A stretch of 64,000 nt of DNA from a bacterium (GTDB taxonomy: Bacteria; Vulcanimicrobiota; Vulcanimicrobiia; Vulcanimicrobiales; Vulcanimicrobiaceae): the NCBI GenBank assembly GCA_021778415.1, contig JAJYCL010000003.1:1-64000 (forward strand), written 5' to 3'. The notes under the pieces are model-generated. The model was not told the DNA's origin, did not search any database, and saw only the letters and a list, made by a program, of their open reading frames with translations. Position 1 is the stretch's first letter, and each line of letters starts with the position of its first letter. Positions 1 to 8,800 of this stretch are shown piece after piece. A program made the position numbers and the translations under genes.

Positions 1-170
1 ACGGACCCGTCCACTCTCGCCCTACATGCGGTCCTTCCGCAGGGTGACAGGGCCCTTCGAGACGCGCACTTCGTGCGCTCCTGGAGGGTGACAATGCCGT
101 CATGCTGAGGAGCGAGCGTAGCGAGCGTCTCGAAGCATTGGGAGCGAGCGTCTCGAAGCATGCGCAACTT
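1..170. repeat. Hairpin (REP-like) repeat cluster at window edge
   Basis: Two interspersed hairpin elements lie here. One, at about 53-90, reads CTTCGAGACGCGC...GTGCGCTCCT. The other, at 101-139, is in the opposite orientation, starts CATGCTGAGGAGCG and ends CGTCTCGAAGCAT; a partial copy follows at about 141-161. They share arms with the cluster at 13.4-13.95 kb but have a different inner palindrome. An open frame runs through the repeat into the alcohol dehydrogenase gene, but the dehydrogenase starts after it. Confidence 0.8.
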
Positions 171-200
171 TGCTGCTCATTCGTGGAGTTGTGGCGCTCG

Positions 201-1220
201 ATGAAAAGTATTCTTGTGCCATCGGCATCCGATCCGCAGCTTGTCGTAAGCGAGGTTGCCATCCCGGAACCGAAAAGCGGGACCGTCCGCATCCGTGTTG
301 AGGCATGCGGCGTCTGCCATAGCGATATGTTTACGGTCCACAATGCCTTTCCGGGAATCTCGTTTCCCCGTGCCCCTGGCCACGAAATCGCCGGCACGAT
401 CGACGCTCTTGGGGCGAACGTCGTCGGTTGGAACATCGGCGATCGTGTCGGGGTGGGCTGGCATGGTGGCCACTGCGGTCATTGCGATCGCTGCCGTCGC
501 GGTGATTTTCTCACCTGTCGTACGCTGCAGGTTCCGGGCATGGCGTATGACGGCGGCTATTCGGACTTCGTCATTGCGCCGGCGACGGCGCTCGCTCGTA
601 TACCGGAGGAGCTCGCTTTCGCTGAGGCCGCACCGCTCATGTGCGCCGGTGTCACGACGTTTAATGCCCTGCGCCACAGCAGCGCGCGGGCGGGTGACGT
701 TGTTGCGATCATCGGCATCGGAGGGCTCGGCCATCTCGCCGTGCAGTTTGCAGCGAAAATGGGGTTCAAAACGATTGCCATCGCACGCGGAAAAGAGAAA
801 GAAGCCTTGGCTCGCAAACTCGGTGCCGTCGCGTACATCGACAGTACCGCCGTCGACATCGGCGCTGCGCTGCAAGCACACGGCGGTGCAAAAGTTATTC
901 TCTCAACGGTGACTGCGGCCAAAGCCATCGAACCTGCACTCAACGGTCTTTGCATCGATGGGCAAATCGTCATCGTCGGTGCTTCCATGGAACCGTTGAC
1001 CGTCAACACGGTCGGAATGCTTGGCGGGCGCCACGACATCAAAGGCTGGCCTTCGGGAACCAATGTCGATTCCGAAGACACCATGAATTTCTGCGTGTTA
1101 ACCGGCGTTCGCGCTATGGCAGAAACCATGCCGCTGGAACGGGCACCGGAAGCCTATGCAAAAATGATGTCCGGGGCGGCTCGCTTTCGGATGGTCGTTT
1201 TGCCCCAACACACCGCCTAG
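201..1220 (+). CDS. Zinc-dependent alcohol dehydrogenase (MDR family)
   Basis: A 339-residue zinc-binding dehydrogenase that oxidises or reduces alcohols and aldehydes with NAD(P). The catalytic zinc ligands are Cys39 (in GVCHSD) and His61 (in PGHE). The structural zinc site is Cys92, Cys95, Cys98 and Cys106. The Rossmann motif GIGGLGHLAVQFA follows. The length matches AdhP/AdhA-type enzymes. I chose the ATG at 201 because the family N-terminus (MKSILVP) begins there and the 33 codons upstream lie in repeat DNA. The substrate cannot be read from sequence. The redox gene at 1256 follows after 35 bp and may be co-transcribed. Confidence 0.9.
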   Translation: MKSILVPSASDPQLVVSEVAIPEPKSGTVRIRVEACGVCHSDMFTVHNAFPGISFPRAPGHEIAGTIDALGANVVGWNIGDRVGVGWHGGHCGHCDRCRRGDFLTCRTLQVPGMAYDGGYSDFVIAPATALARIPEELAFAEAAPLMCAGVTTFNALRHSSARAGDVVAIIGIGGLGHLAVQFAAKMGFKTIAIARGKEKEALARKLGAVAYIDSTAVDIGAALQAHGGAKVILSTVTAAKAIEPALNGLCIDGQIVIVGASMEPLTVNTVGMLGGRHDIKGWPSGTNVDSEDTMNFCVLTGVRAMAETMPLERAPEAYAKMMSGAARFRMVVLPQHTA

Positions 1221-1255
1221 CCCCATCGCACCGACACCGAGGAGTACGACACACT

Positions 1256-1792
1256 ATGACGACGCTCGAAACGGAACGCATCGGACAGCCATTGCCAAAA
1301 ATGTTTGCCGATCTCAAACTCCCGCAACCCGCACTTTTCGTGTGGGTGCGCCACGTCGGTTGAACGTTTTTTGGAGAACCGCTCACGCAGTTGCGTGAGC
1401 TCGAAAGCGCGTTCACCGACGCCGGCATTGCCGTACGATTTTTTGTCATCGGGGATACGGAAAAGGTCAAAGCATTCGCCGAACCCTACGGTATGGCCGA
1501 TCGCTGTGTCGCCGATCCCGACAAGCGCTCGTTTCACGCCATGGGATTCGGGGATTACAACCTTCTCAAAATTTTCACCGATCCGGCGCTCAAAAAGCGA
1601 CGGCTCGAAAATAAAGCCGCGGGCTTTTCGCAGAACTGGGGAGCGACAAAACTCGCTGATGGAGCGCAACTTCCCGGTGCGGCTTTCGTCGATTCGCAGG
1701 GAATCGTTCGCTGGCTCTACGCCGGAAAGCATCCCGGCGATCTGCCGTCGATGAGCGAGATGCTGAAAATCGCAACCGACTTCGCGAAATAA
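1256..1792 (+). CDS. Peroxiredoxin-like (AhpC/TSA, SelL-related) redox protein, probable selenoprotein
   Basis: Reading from ATG 1256 to the stop ending at 1792 gives 178 residues interrupted by one in-frame TGA at 1361-1363, codon 36. Family similarity runs through both halves in the same frame. The segment before the TGA ends FVWVRHVG and the segment after begins TFFGEPLTQL. This matches the AhpC/TSA_2 (PRXL2/SelL-like) active-site region, where the residue after RHxG is the redox cysteine. The TGA therefore sits exactly on the catalytic position and is best read as selenocysteine. The usual second Cys of the CxxC is Phe here. A perfect hairpin follows at 1381-1400. A GAGGAG ribosome site lies about 10 bp upstream of the ATG. 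Likely role: thiol-dependent peroxide or disulfide chemistry in the cytoplasm. The alternative is a nonsense mutation or a sequencing error. Confidence 0.8.
1381..1400 (+). promoter_or_regulatory. Candidate bacterial SECIS hairpin
   Basis: GCTCACGCAGTTGCGTGAGC is a perfect inverted repeat starting 17 nt after the in-frame TGA. With the innermost A/T left open it forms an 8-bp stem with an AGUU apical loop, 25 nt downstream of the UGA. A stem of this size, a loop 16-37 nt from the UGA and a G in the first two loop bases are the published general features of bacterial SECIS elements. It lies inside the coding sequence, as bacterial SECIS elements do. Confidence 0.7.
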
Positions 1793-1800
1793 CAGGAGGC

Positions 1801-1834
1801 AGTGGGGCCCTTGCGAATCACGCAGAGCCCCACT
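1801..1834 (+). terminator. Candidate intrinsic terminator or leader hairpin
   Basis: AGTGGGGC at 1801-1808 pairs with GCCCCACT at 1827-1834 around an 18-nt loop. A TTTTT tract follows only at 1855-1859 after about 10 mixed bases (1845-1849 region GAATTTTT). It lies between the selenoprotein gene and the S1-domain gene, so it could end the first transcript or sit in the leader of the second. Confidence 0.45.
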
Positions 1835-1858
1835 TTCACCTGAATTTTTGAGCCGAAG

Positions 1859-2923
1859 ATGAACGAAATCGCAGACGGTCCACTCAGCGCGCCTCCTGAA
1901 GAGACGCCGCTCCCGCATTCCATCGAACACACGCACCCGGAGGTTTTGGCCACGGAAGCTCCTGTCATTGAAGCTTCCGACACCGAAGCGCCCGCGCTTG
2001 AGGCTTCCGTGCCTGAGGCTCCCGTTCTCGAGATGCCGATGGCGGAAAATCCCGTGCCCCAAACGCCGACTGCGGAAACTCCAGCGGATCCCGGACGGGC
2101 ACGTGCGCAGGCAAAGTGGGATCGACTCATCGCGGCAAAGGCAGCCGGCGAAATTGTGACTGGCCGAGTGAAAACAGCGGTGAAGGGTGGCCTCATCGTG
2201 GCCATCGATGATTTCCGCGCATTTCTTCCGGCCTCGCAGGCGCAACTTGAAAAAGATGCGCCGTTGGAAAGCCTGGTGAAGGCGACGATTCCTCTAAAGA
2301 TTATCGATGTCGACGAAAAGCGTCGTCGCTTTGTCGTCTCTCACCGTAAGGCGCTCGAAGCACAGCGAAAGGCCGGGCGCGAAGAGTTTCTTTCGACCTT
2401 GACCGTTGGCGAAGAACGCGAAGTCACCGTTGCGCGCTTAACTGATTTTGGGGCGTTCGTTGAGCTCGGATTCGGCGTCGATGCACTTATCCCGATGAGC
2501 GAACTCGCCATCGAGCGTGTGAATCGCGCAGAAGATGTTTTAAAACCGGGAGATGTCCTTAAAGTGCGCGTCTTACGTGTGGAACAGCGGGGCAAACGCA
2601 TCTCCGTCTCACGTAAAGCGCTCCTGTCCGATCCGTGGCGCGAGCATACCGGAAATCTCCGTGTCGGCAGCACGCTGACCGGCACGGTTGTTGCAATCGA
2701 CGACCGTCTCACCGTCGAGATTGCGCCGGGAATTACCGGAACGTTGTCCGATCGCGACGCAAACCCGGATGACTACACCATCGGCGAATCCATCGAAGTC
2801 ACGATCCGTTCCCTCGATCCCCGCACGCGACGCGTCCGGCTAGGAACGCCGCACAGCGCCGCTGCCGCTATCGCAACAACGTCCACCGGCTTCGCCCCGC
2901 TCGGTATCGAACTCAAGCGCTAG
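1859..2923 (+). CDS. S1-domain RNA-binding protein (ribosomal protein S1-like)
   Basis: A 354-residue protein with three S1 (OB-fold) domains. They lie at about residues 98-170 (GEIVTGRVK...VVSHRKAL), 180-255 (VGEEREVTVARLTDFGAFVEL...ISVSRKAL) and 265-335 (divergent, VGSTLTGTVVAI). The first 80 residues are low-complexity Glu/Pro/Ala-rich with repeated 'EAP' units and are probably disordered. Canonical S1 has four to six domains, so this is a short S1 of the type found outside Proteobacteria. It may recruit mRNA to the 30S subunit or act as an auxiliary RNA-binding factor. The ribosome site is weak (GAGCCGAAG). Confidence 0.85.
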   Translation: MNEIADGPLSAPPEETPLPHSIEHTHPEVLATEAPVIEASDTEAPALEASVPEAPVLEMPMAENPVPQTPTAETPADPGRARAQAKWDRLIAAKAAGEIVTGRVKTAVKGGLIVAIDDFRAFLPASQAQLEKDAPLESLVKATIPLKIIDVDEKRRRFVVSHRKALEAQRKAGREEFLSTLTVGEEREVTVARLTDFGAFVELGFGVDALIPMSELAIERVNRAEDVLKPGDVLKVRVLRVEQRGKRISVSRKALLSDPWREHTGNLRVGSTLTGTVVAIDDRLTVEIAPGITGTLSDRDANPDDYTIGESIEVTIRSLDPRTRRVRLGTPHSAAAAIATTSTGFAPLGIELKR

Positions 2924-2966
2924 GCCCCGCGGCGACGAAGAGCTGGGCGACAGCAGGACCACCGTG

Positions 2967-3077
2967 CTAGTGCGAGGGCCCGATCCAGCCACGCGCGATC
3001 GCAAACATCTTCGCGTTGATGACGAAAAATCGCCAGATTTGATACGGGATAAACGAGCGCCAAAAACGTCCCATCAT
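2967..3077 (-). CDS. Small basic/aromatic protein of unknown function (36 aa)
   Basis: A 36-residue frame (begins MMGRFWRSFIPYQ, ends WIGPSH) starts 6 nt after the stop of the flavoprotein gene. It is preceded by an AGGAG ribosome site that overlaps that stop. The peptide is rich in Trp, Phe, Arg and Ile, with no acidic residue, suggesting an amphipathic membrane-associated helix. It is probably the last gene of the operon that begins at 10688. I do not recognise a named family. The good Shine-Dalgarno spacing and operon position support translation. Confidence 0.6.
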   Translation of the reverse strand: MMGRFWRSFIPYQIWRFFVINAKMFAIARGWIGPSH

Positions 3078-3083
3078 CTTCTC

Positions 3084-4526
3084 CTATTCCGGGATCATCT
3101 GCCAGCCGGGCTTGGCCTGCAGTTTCCACATAAAAGCTTCATGTAAGAGGCGTTTCGTCCACGCGCCGGCTAAGCCGACATCCAGATCGCACAGTCCAAC
3201 GTCGCGCCCTGTTTCGGGATAGCGTTCAAAATCACGCACAATCGGCACCATCACAATGGACGCAGCAGATCCTGAAAGCAACGATTTGCCCATCGAGGCG
3301 ATGCAGGCTGCGGGCATCTCGCTCATGCGAGCATGGTGCGAGGGTTCACGTCCGGCCACTTGATCGGCGATATTCTGCGCCACGGCACGTCCCATTATTC
3401 CGGATGCCATTCCGGTTCTCGGAGGCGTCGCTTGAACGACCATACCATTCGCCGTTTTCTTTCCGCGCGAAATTGGATGCGGGGGCGCGAACGCGATTCC
3501 TGCAGCATAAAGATTCGCATAATATGGCGACCGATAAAGCGCCGGCCAGTCGCTTGCTTTGTACTCGTCGTATGTTTTCGGCGCGTACTCCGCATCGACG
3601 CGCATAAAACCATTTGGGAGCGTCATCTTTGCGGAAATATCGGTACCGTCGGCAGCAACATATTTCATCGGGATTCCGCGGAATTGCGGAATGAGCATCG
3701 CGAAATCGAAGTTCATTTCACTCGGGTCTCCTCCAACGACATCGTAGGAAATCGAATCCCCGTGAACCGCGCTAACGCCGGCGGCGATAATCGGCTTGAT
3801 CCCGGCCTCATCGAATAACATCCGGACCATACCGGCGCCCGTTACCATCACGCCGCCTTTTTTCGCCTCGATTCCGTCAACCCCGAAATCGCCGGCTTCC
3901 GGCTCATTGGTCAACCACACCAAATCGGCTTTGTCTCGCAGGCCGCGTCGCTGCAAATCCCAATGAACATTCATAATGTATTCAAAGGCAGCGCCTTCAC
4001 ACGTTGCCGCCGGATGTCCAACACCGATTACGATTTTTTGACGCTTCCCTTTTCTCATTTGATCGAGCGATGTGGTATATGCATCGCGAGCGCCTAATGC
4101 ATGTTCAACGGAACAGACGGATTGCGTTGCCCCAACTTTAGGCCCAAGCCCAGGAGTGCCCTCGAAATTGAGATAGGGCCCCGTCGCGTTGAGTAGATAA
4201 TCATAGGCCAACGTTTCCGTATGATCGTCGGCGTAACGAATCGTGACCGTCTGCGCATCCGGCGCAATCTCTTCGGCCCGAGCATCAAAATAGTGAATAC
4301 CGATTTTTTCATAGACGGGCTGCAACTCAAACCACGTTTGCTCCGCCGACATCGTTCCCGTCCCGACCCAAATCAGGCTAGGAAACCACGTAAATCGATT
4401 GCGAGGTGCGACGACGGAAATTTCCGCACTCCCCTTGACGAGATCGGACAGATGGAGTGCCGCAGTATGTCCGGCAAACCCCGCGCCGAGAATGATAATT
4501 TTCGGCAATCCCGATGATGTAGACAT
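3084..4526 (-). CDS. FAD-dependent oxidoreductase, sulfide:quinone oxidoreductase-like
   Basis: A 480-residue pyridine nucleotide-disulfide-type flavoprotein. It has an N-terminal FAD-binding motif GAGFAG at residues 14-19, a second ATG motif near 114 (NATGPYLNF) and a conserved Lys/Arg-rich C-terminal half. Cysteines at 138, 176, 408 and 446 are candidates for the catalytic pair of sulfide:quinone reductases, which oxidise sulfide to polysulfide or persulfide at the membrane and reduce quinone. An alternative is an NDH-2-like dehydrogenase. It starts 35 bp after the TolC gene with a GGGGG ribosome site, and its stop is coupled to the 36-residue gene. Its regulator resembles persulfide sensors, which fits sulfide handling. 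Confidence 0.8.
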   Translation of the reverse strand: MSTSSGLPKIIILGAGFAGHTAALHLSDLVKGSAEISVVAPRNRFTWFPSLIWVGTGTMSAEQTWFELQPVYEKIGIHYFDARAEEIAPDAQTVTIRYADDHTETLAYDYLLNATGPYLNFEGTPGLGPKVGATQSVCSVEHALGARDAYTTSLDQMRKGKRQKIVIGVGHPAATCEGAAFEYIMNVHWDLQRRGLRDKADLVWLTNEPEAGDFGVDGIEAKKGGVMVTGAGMVRMLFDEAGIKPIIAAGVSAVHGDSISYDVVGGDPSEMNFDFAMLIPQFRGIPMKYVAADGTDISAKMTLPNGFMRVDAEYAPKTYDEYKASDWPALYRSPYYANLYAAGIAFAPPHPISRGKKTANGMVVQATPPRTGMASGIMGRAVAQNIADQVAGREPSHHARMSEMPAACIASMGKSLLSGSAASIVMVPIVRDFERYPETGRDVGLCDLDVGLAGAWTKRLLHEAFMWKLQAKPGWQMIPE

Positions 4527-4561
4527 GATAGCCCCCTTAGTTTTTTTTTTACATCGCTACG

Positions 4562-5878
4562 CTATTGCAGTAACCCCGATGCGAAGCGCAATTCCACAAT
4601 AGCGACGCGTAGATCGCCTTGTGCCCGAGCAAGCGTTTCCCGCGCTGCCCGGTCTCCGAGGTCGGCATCTTCCAACTCAAGTTCGGTACCCACTCCGCCG
4701 CGATACCGCAAGGCGGACAAACGGCGCGTCTCGTCGCTCACGGTGACGAGTTTCTGTGCGGCGATCACCTGTTCGGCGGCAATTTGTTCACGCAGATAGG
4801 CTTGACGTATCTGCAATTGGATCCCGCTCTCTAACTGCGTGACACCCAGTTGCGCTTGGTGTAGCCCCGCTTCGGCAAGTGCAATACCATTTCGCGAATA
4901 GCCGTTATCGAAAAGCGTCCACACGGCGGTAAGACCTATTGCGAACTGGTTATGAAAACCGCCGACCACCGCCGGTTGTATGTTTCCATCAGAGATCATG
5001 GCATTGATGTGCGGAGCACGCGAACCCTTTGCAGCGTCGATACCCTTTCGCGCGGCGCGAACGGCAGCACGTGCCGCGGCAAGGTCTCCTCGTTGTGAGA
5101 GTGCTGTTTCGAGCAAGTTCGAAAGGACAAATGATGGTGGCGCCGTCGATAAGGGTTCGGTCAATCGATAGTGATTTGTCAGCGGAACGCCAAGCACCAT
5201 ATTGAGTTGATTTTCCGCCAATTTCACGCCTCCATCCGCTGCAATCATGCGAACCCGCTCATTTGCAAGTTCTGCCTGAGCGCGAAGGAGATCGGCCCTT
5301 GGTATGGTCCCATTCGCCAGAAACAATTTTGCTTCGCTTTCATGTCTGCGCGCCACGTCGACGGCGCGGTCGGCCACCTCACTCATTCGCTGTGCTATGA
5401 GCACACCGACGTAGGCCGAAGACACGGCCGCAATCGTCGCTCCTCGCGCCTGGACAAGTTGCGATTCGGCAGCCGAGAGTCCGGCCGCGGCCTGTCCGAC
5501 ATGCGCATTGCGAATTCCGCCGTCAAAAAGCGTGTATTGCATCGCAAGAATCGGACTGTTTGTCGCATTGACGGCGCTAAAGGGCAGCGCACCAATTGGC
5601 GTACTAAGTTTTGCAACGGTGCTGACGCTCTGATACGAATCCGATAACGCAACGCCAGGTAACAGCGGCGCTTCGGCTTGCCCAAGCTGTGCGCGGGCGG
5701 CAGCGACGCCCACGACGGCACTTGTGTATCCTGGATTCAATCGCAGAGCGATCGCAATCGCCTGGTCAAGACTCAACGATGGGTCGGATACTCCGTTCGT
5801 CGGCGTCGCAGCGCGAAGAGTGCCAACGGAGGCCAGCGTGAGCGTGAGGGCAAGAGCGGCAATGATGTGTTTACGCAC
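4562..5878 (-). CDS. TolC-family outer membrane efflux protein
   Basis: An outer membrane channel of about 438 residues for the RND pump encoded just upstream. It has an N-terminal signal peptide (KHIIAALALTLTLASVGTLRA), then the two OEP repeats with heptad-rich periplasmic helices: LSLDQAIAIALRLNPG near residue 35, and the C-terminal repeat with ALRYRGGVGTELELEDA. I prefer the GTG at 5878, which overlaps the pump gene by 8 bp and starts directly at the signal peptide. An ATG at 5905 would add nine residues. It is part of the operon driven from 10.7 kb. Confidence 0.88.
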   Translation of the reverse strand: MRKHIIAALALTLTLASVGTLRAATPTNGVSDPSLSLDQAIAIALRLNPGYTSAVVGVAAARAQLGQAEAPLLPGVALSDSYQSVSTVAKLSTPIGALPFSAVNATNSPILAMQYTLFDGGIRNAHVGQAAAGLSAAESQLVQARGATIAAVSSAYVGVLIAQRMSEVADRAVDVARRHESEAKLFLANGTIPRADLLRAQAELANERVRMIAADGGVKLAENQLNMVLGVPLTNHYRLTEPLSTAPPSFVLSNLLETALSQRGDLAAARAAVRAARKGIDAAKGSRAPHINAMISDGNIQPAVVGGFHNQFAIGLTAVWTLFDNGYSRNGIALAEAGLHQAQLGVTQLESGIQLQIRQAYLREQIAAEQVIAAQKLVTVSDETRRLSALRYRGGVGTELELEDADLGDRAARETLARAQGDLRVAIVELRFASGLLQ

Positions 5879-8800
5879 GGTCGAGTTCTTTCCATGTCGG
5901 TGCATTCTCGATGGAACGCAACGTGAGGTGTTGTGTGGAAGTCATAACGCCATACGCGCTTTGAATCTCGATCTCGGCCTTCTCCACACGATAGGGGCCG
6001 CTGAGGTAGGCAACCGCATCGCGGGCATCACCTTCGCCACGGAATATTTCCATATCGACATTGATGCTTTCGCCTTGCAGAACGCGCGGCAAAGCCGTCG
6101 ATTCTAACTCGACGCAATCGAGTTCCGGGAAGGTGACGATGCTGCGAACCCGTTCAGACTCAATCCCCGGCGTCGGCATGGATTCCGGCTCAAGCTTACG
6201 CCCGCCGGCGAGAAGACCGTAAAGCAAGGGAATGGCGAGAACGGAAAGCACTGCCGACATCGTCATTCCGAAGACCAGCGCCCAGGCCAGACCACTCCAC
6301 ACCGGGTCGGATGCGATGACGATCGATGAAAGAACGCCTGCGGCCGCGGTGAGGAAAATCGGCCGCGTTCGCGCAGTTGTCGCTTCAACTAACGCTTCAT
6401 TCAGTGGAATGCCTTCCTTGATTTTTGATTCGATAAAATCGAGCAAAATGATCGAGTTTCGAACGACAATCCCAATTAAGGCGATTAATCCAATCATCGC
6501 CGTTGCGGAGAAATAAATCCCAAACGGCGCGAGGAGTGCAAATCCGGGCAAGACGCCGATAACGGCGAGTGGCACCGCAGCGAGAACGACCAATGGGATG
6601 GTGAACGAGCGGAAGCGCGCTACTAACAGGAAGTAGATGAGAATGAAGGCCAAGAGCATTGCGCGACCGAGATCGGCAAAGACACGATTGGTCAGACTCC
6701 ATTCTCCACCCCAAGAGAGCGAGTATCCCGCAGGGAGCGGCTTGCGCATGAGTGCAAGTGCCATATCGATGACGGCATACGTCGAGCTACGACCGGCCAT
6801 GTCCGCACCGACATACGAGACGTTTTGAAAATCATCGCGGTAGAGTGGTCGATCGACATTCGTCGCTCGCGAAGTAACGACGGCCCGTAACGGCACTTGG
6901 GTTCCATTGCGCGAGGCAAGCATAAGCGAGTCAAGCGCAGCGGGATCCCCGCGATATTCTTGACCAAGTCGCAGAACGATTGACGTTGGCCGCGCTTGAT
7001 CGGGTACATGAAGAGTCGAAACGGGCGCTCCATGGATTTCCATTGCCAGCGTTTGAATTGCGTCGGTAACGGCCACGCCAGAAAGCGCCGCCTTCGTCGG
7101 ATCGACGTGCAGATTGAGCGCAGCTGGAAGATCCTTGAAACTCGAATCGATATCGACGACACCTTTTTCATTGTGCATCATCGATACAACGCGAGCGGCA
7201 ATCGATCGCCGAACTTCCGGATCCGGTCCGTAAATTTTGGCCAGAATCGTGTTACGCACCGGTGGTCCGGGCGGAACTTGCAAAATACGTAGCGAGGCTC
7301 CTCGAGCCGTCGCAACGGCTGCAAGCGCGGGACGGATTTGCGCTACGAATGGAGCCGATTCAATCGACCGCTCGTCTTTGGGAAGTAGCGATACGTGAAT
7401 TTCGGCTTGATTCGGTGCGTTGCGAAAGACCGTCCCTTGAAACAGAGCGGCAAGATCGGGCACCGCGTTCGTCCCCACAAAAATCTGATAGGAGCGAATT
7501 TGCGGATAGGTAGCAATTTTTTGCCCGACGGCCGTTGCGATTGCTTCGGTTTGCGCAACGGAGCTCGATGGCGGGGCATCCACGACGACGAGAAACGATG
7601 TCTCGTTCGCATCCGGAAGCATGCGGAATTTTACAAGCTTAAAGATCGGAAGCATGGCGGATACGATGAGGGCAAGGGCAAGTATCGCAAGAAATCTTTG
7701 CCCAAGCTTACGATCTTGTAACATTTTCGCAAGAGAATTTCGAAATGGAAGAATCCATTTCGGCGTTCCGTGCGATGCCTTGGGCTTCTGATTCCGCAGC
7801 AATGCATACGTTGCCCACGGTGTGATCGTAAATGCGATTAGCAGTGAGGCGATCATCGCAATCGGAACGTTTAATGGAATTGGGCGCATATACGGGCCCA
7901 TCATGCCGGTTACAAACAGCATGGGCAGAAAGGACAGCACGACGGTAATCGTTGCAAGAATAGTCGGATTACCAATTTCTTCGACGGCAAGAACTGTCGC
8001 TTCGGCTTTCGAGCGGTGGGGATTCACGACGTGATAATGGCGATGAATGTTTTCTACAATGACAATCGCTTGATCCACCAGCAAACCGAGTGAAAGAATC
8101 AGCGCGAACAGCGTAATGCGATTGATCGACTGACCGTCGATCATGCCGATTCCTAGTGTTACAAAAAGCGTCAGCGGAATTGCCGTTGCAACCACGAGTG
8201 CTTCGCGCCAGCCGAGAACGAGCAGGAGGGCGACGACAATGACGATCGCTTCCAGGAGCCGCTGAATGAGCTCATTAACGGCGAGATTTGCTTTGTTACC
8301 GTCATTTCTCGTGACGGTCAGCGTCACGCCCGGTGGCAAGGCAATCGTTTTCGCCGTAGCAAGAATTGCAGCGGCGACGGTGACGGCGTTGGTCCCCGCC
8401 TTTTTTGCTATAGCGATGCTAACGGCCGGGGCGACACCGCTTGGCGAACCTTTTTGCCCTGCCGCATATCCGAAGCTCGTCGCATTATCGCGAGGGGCGA
8501 GACCCATACTCACCGTCGCCACCTGGGCAAGCATTACTGGCTGCCCGTCGCTCACATTGACGATCTGATTACGAACGCCATCGATGGACGAAAGCGCATC
8601 GCCGGCGCGCACGACAAGACTATTTCCTTGATTGTGGATCGACCCAACGGGTTGCAAGGCGTTACTCGCGTTGAGCGCGGATGCGATCTGACCGGCAGAG
8701 AGACCATACGCCGCAAGTTTTACGGGATCGAGATTGACATTTACGATCTTCGGCCGCCCGCCAAACGTTTGTATCGTGGAGACTCCGGGAATGGCCCGAA

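Noticed and set aside
1361-1363. TGA read as a plain nonsense mutation or a frameshift making a pseudogene
   Set aside because: Both halves are in the same frame and intact, the codon is at the catalytic position and a SECIS-like hairpin follows; kept only as an alternative.
1217-2245. Long minus-strand frame (342 codons) opposite the selenoprotein and S1-domain genes
   Set aside because: It mirrors real plus-strand coding, has no family motifs and would need to overlap two genes.
4541-4550. Run of ten T between the flavoprotein and TolC genes as a terminator
   Set aside because: No hairpin precedes it in either direction, and the operon spacing is only 35 bp.
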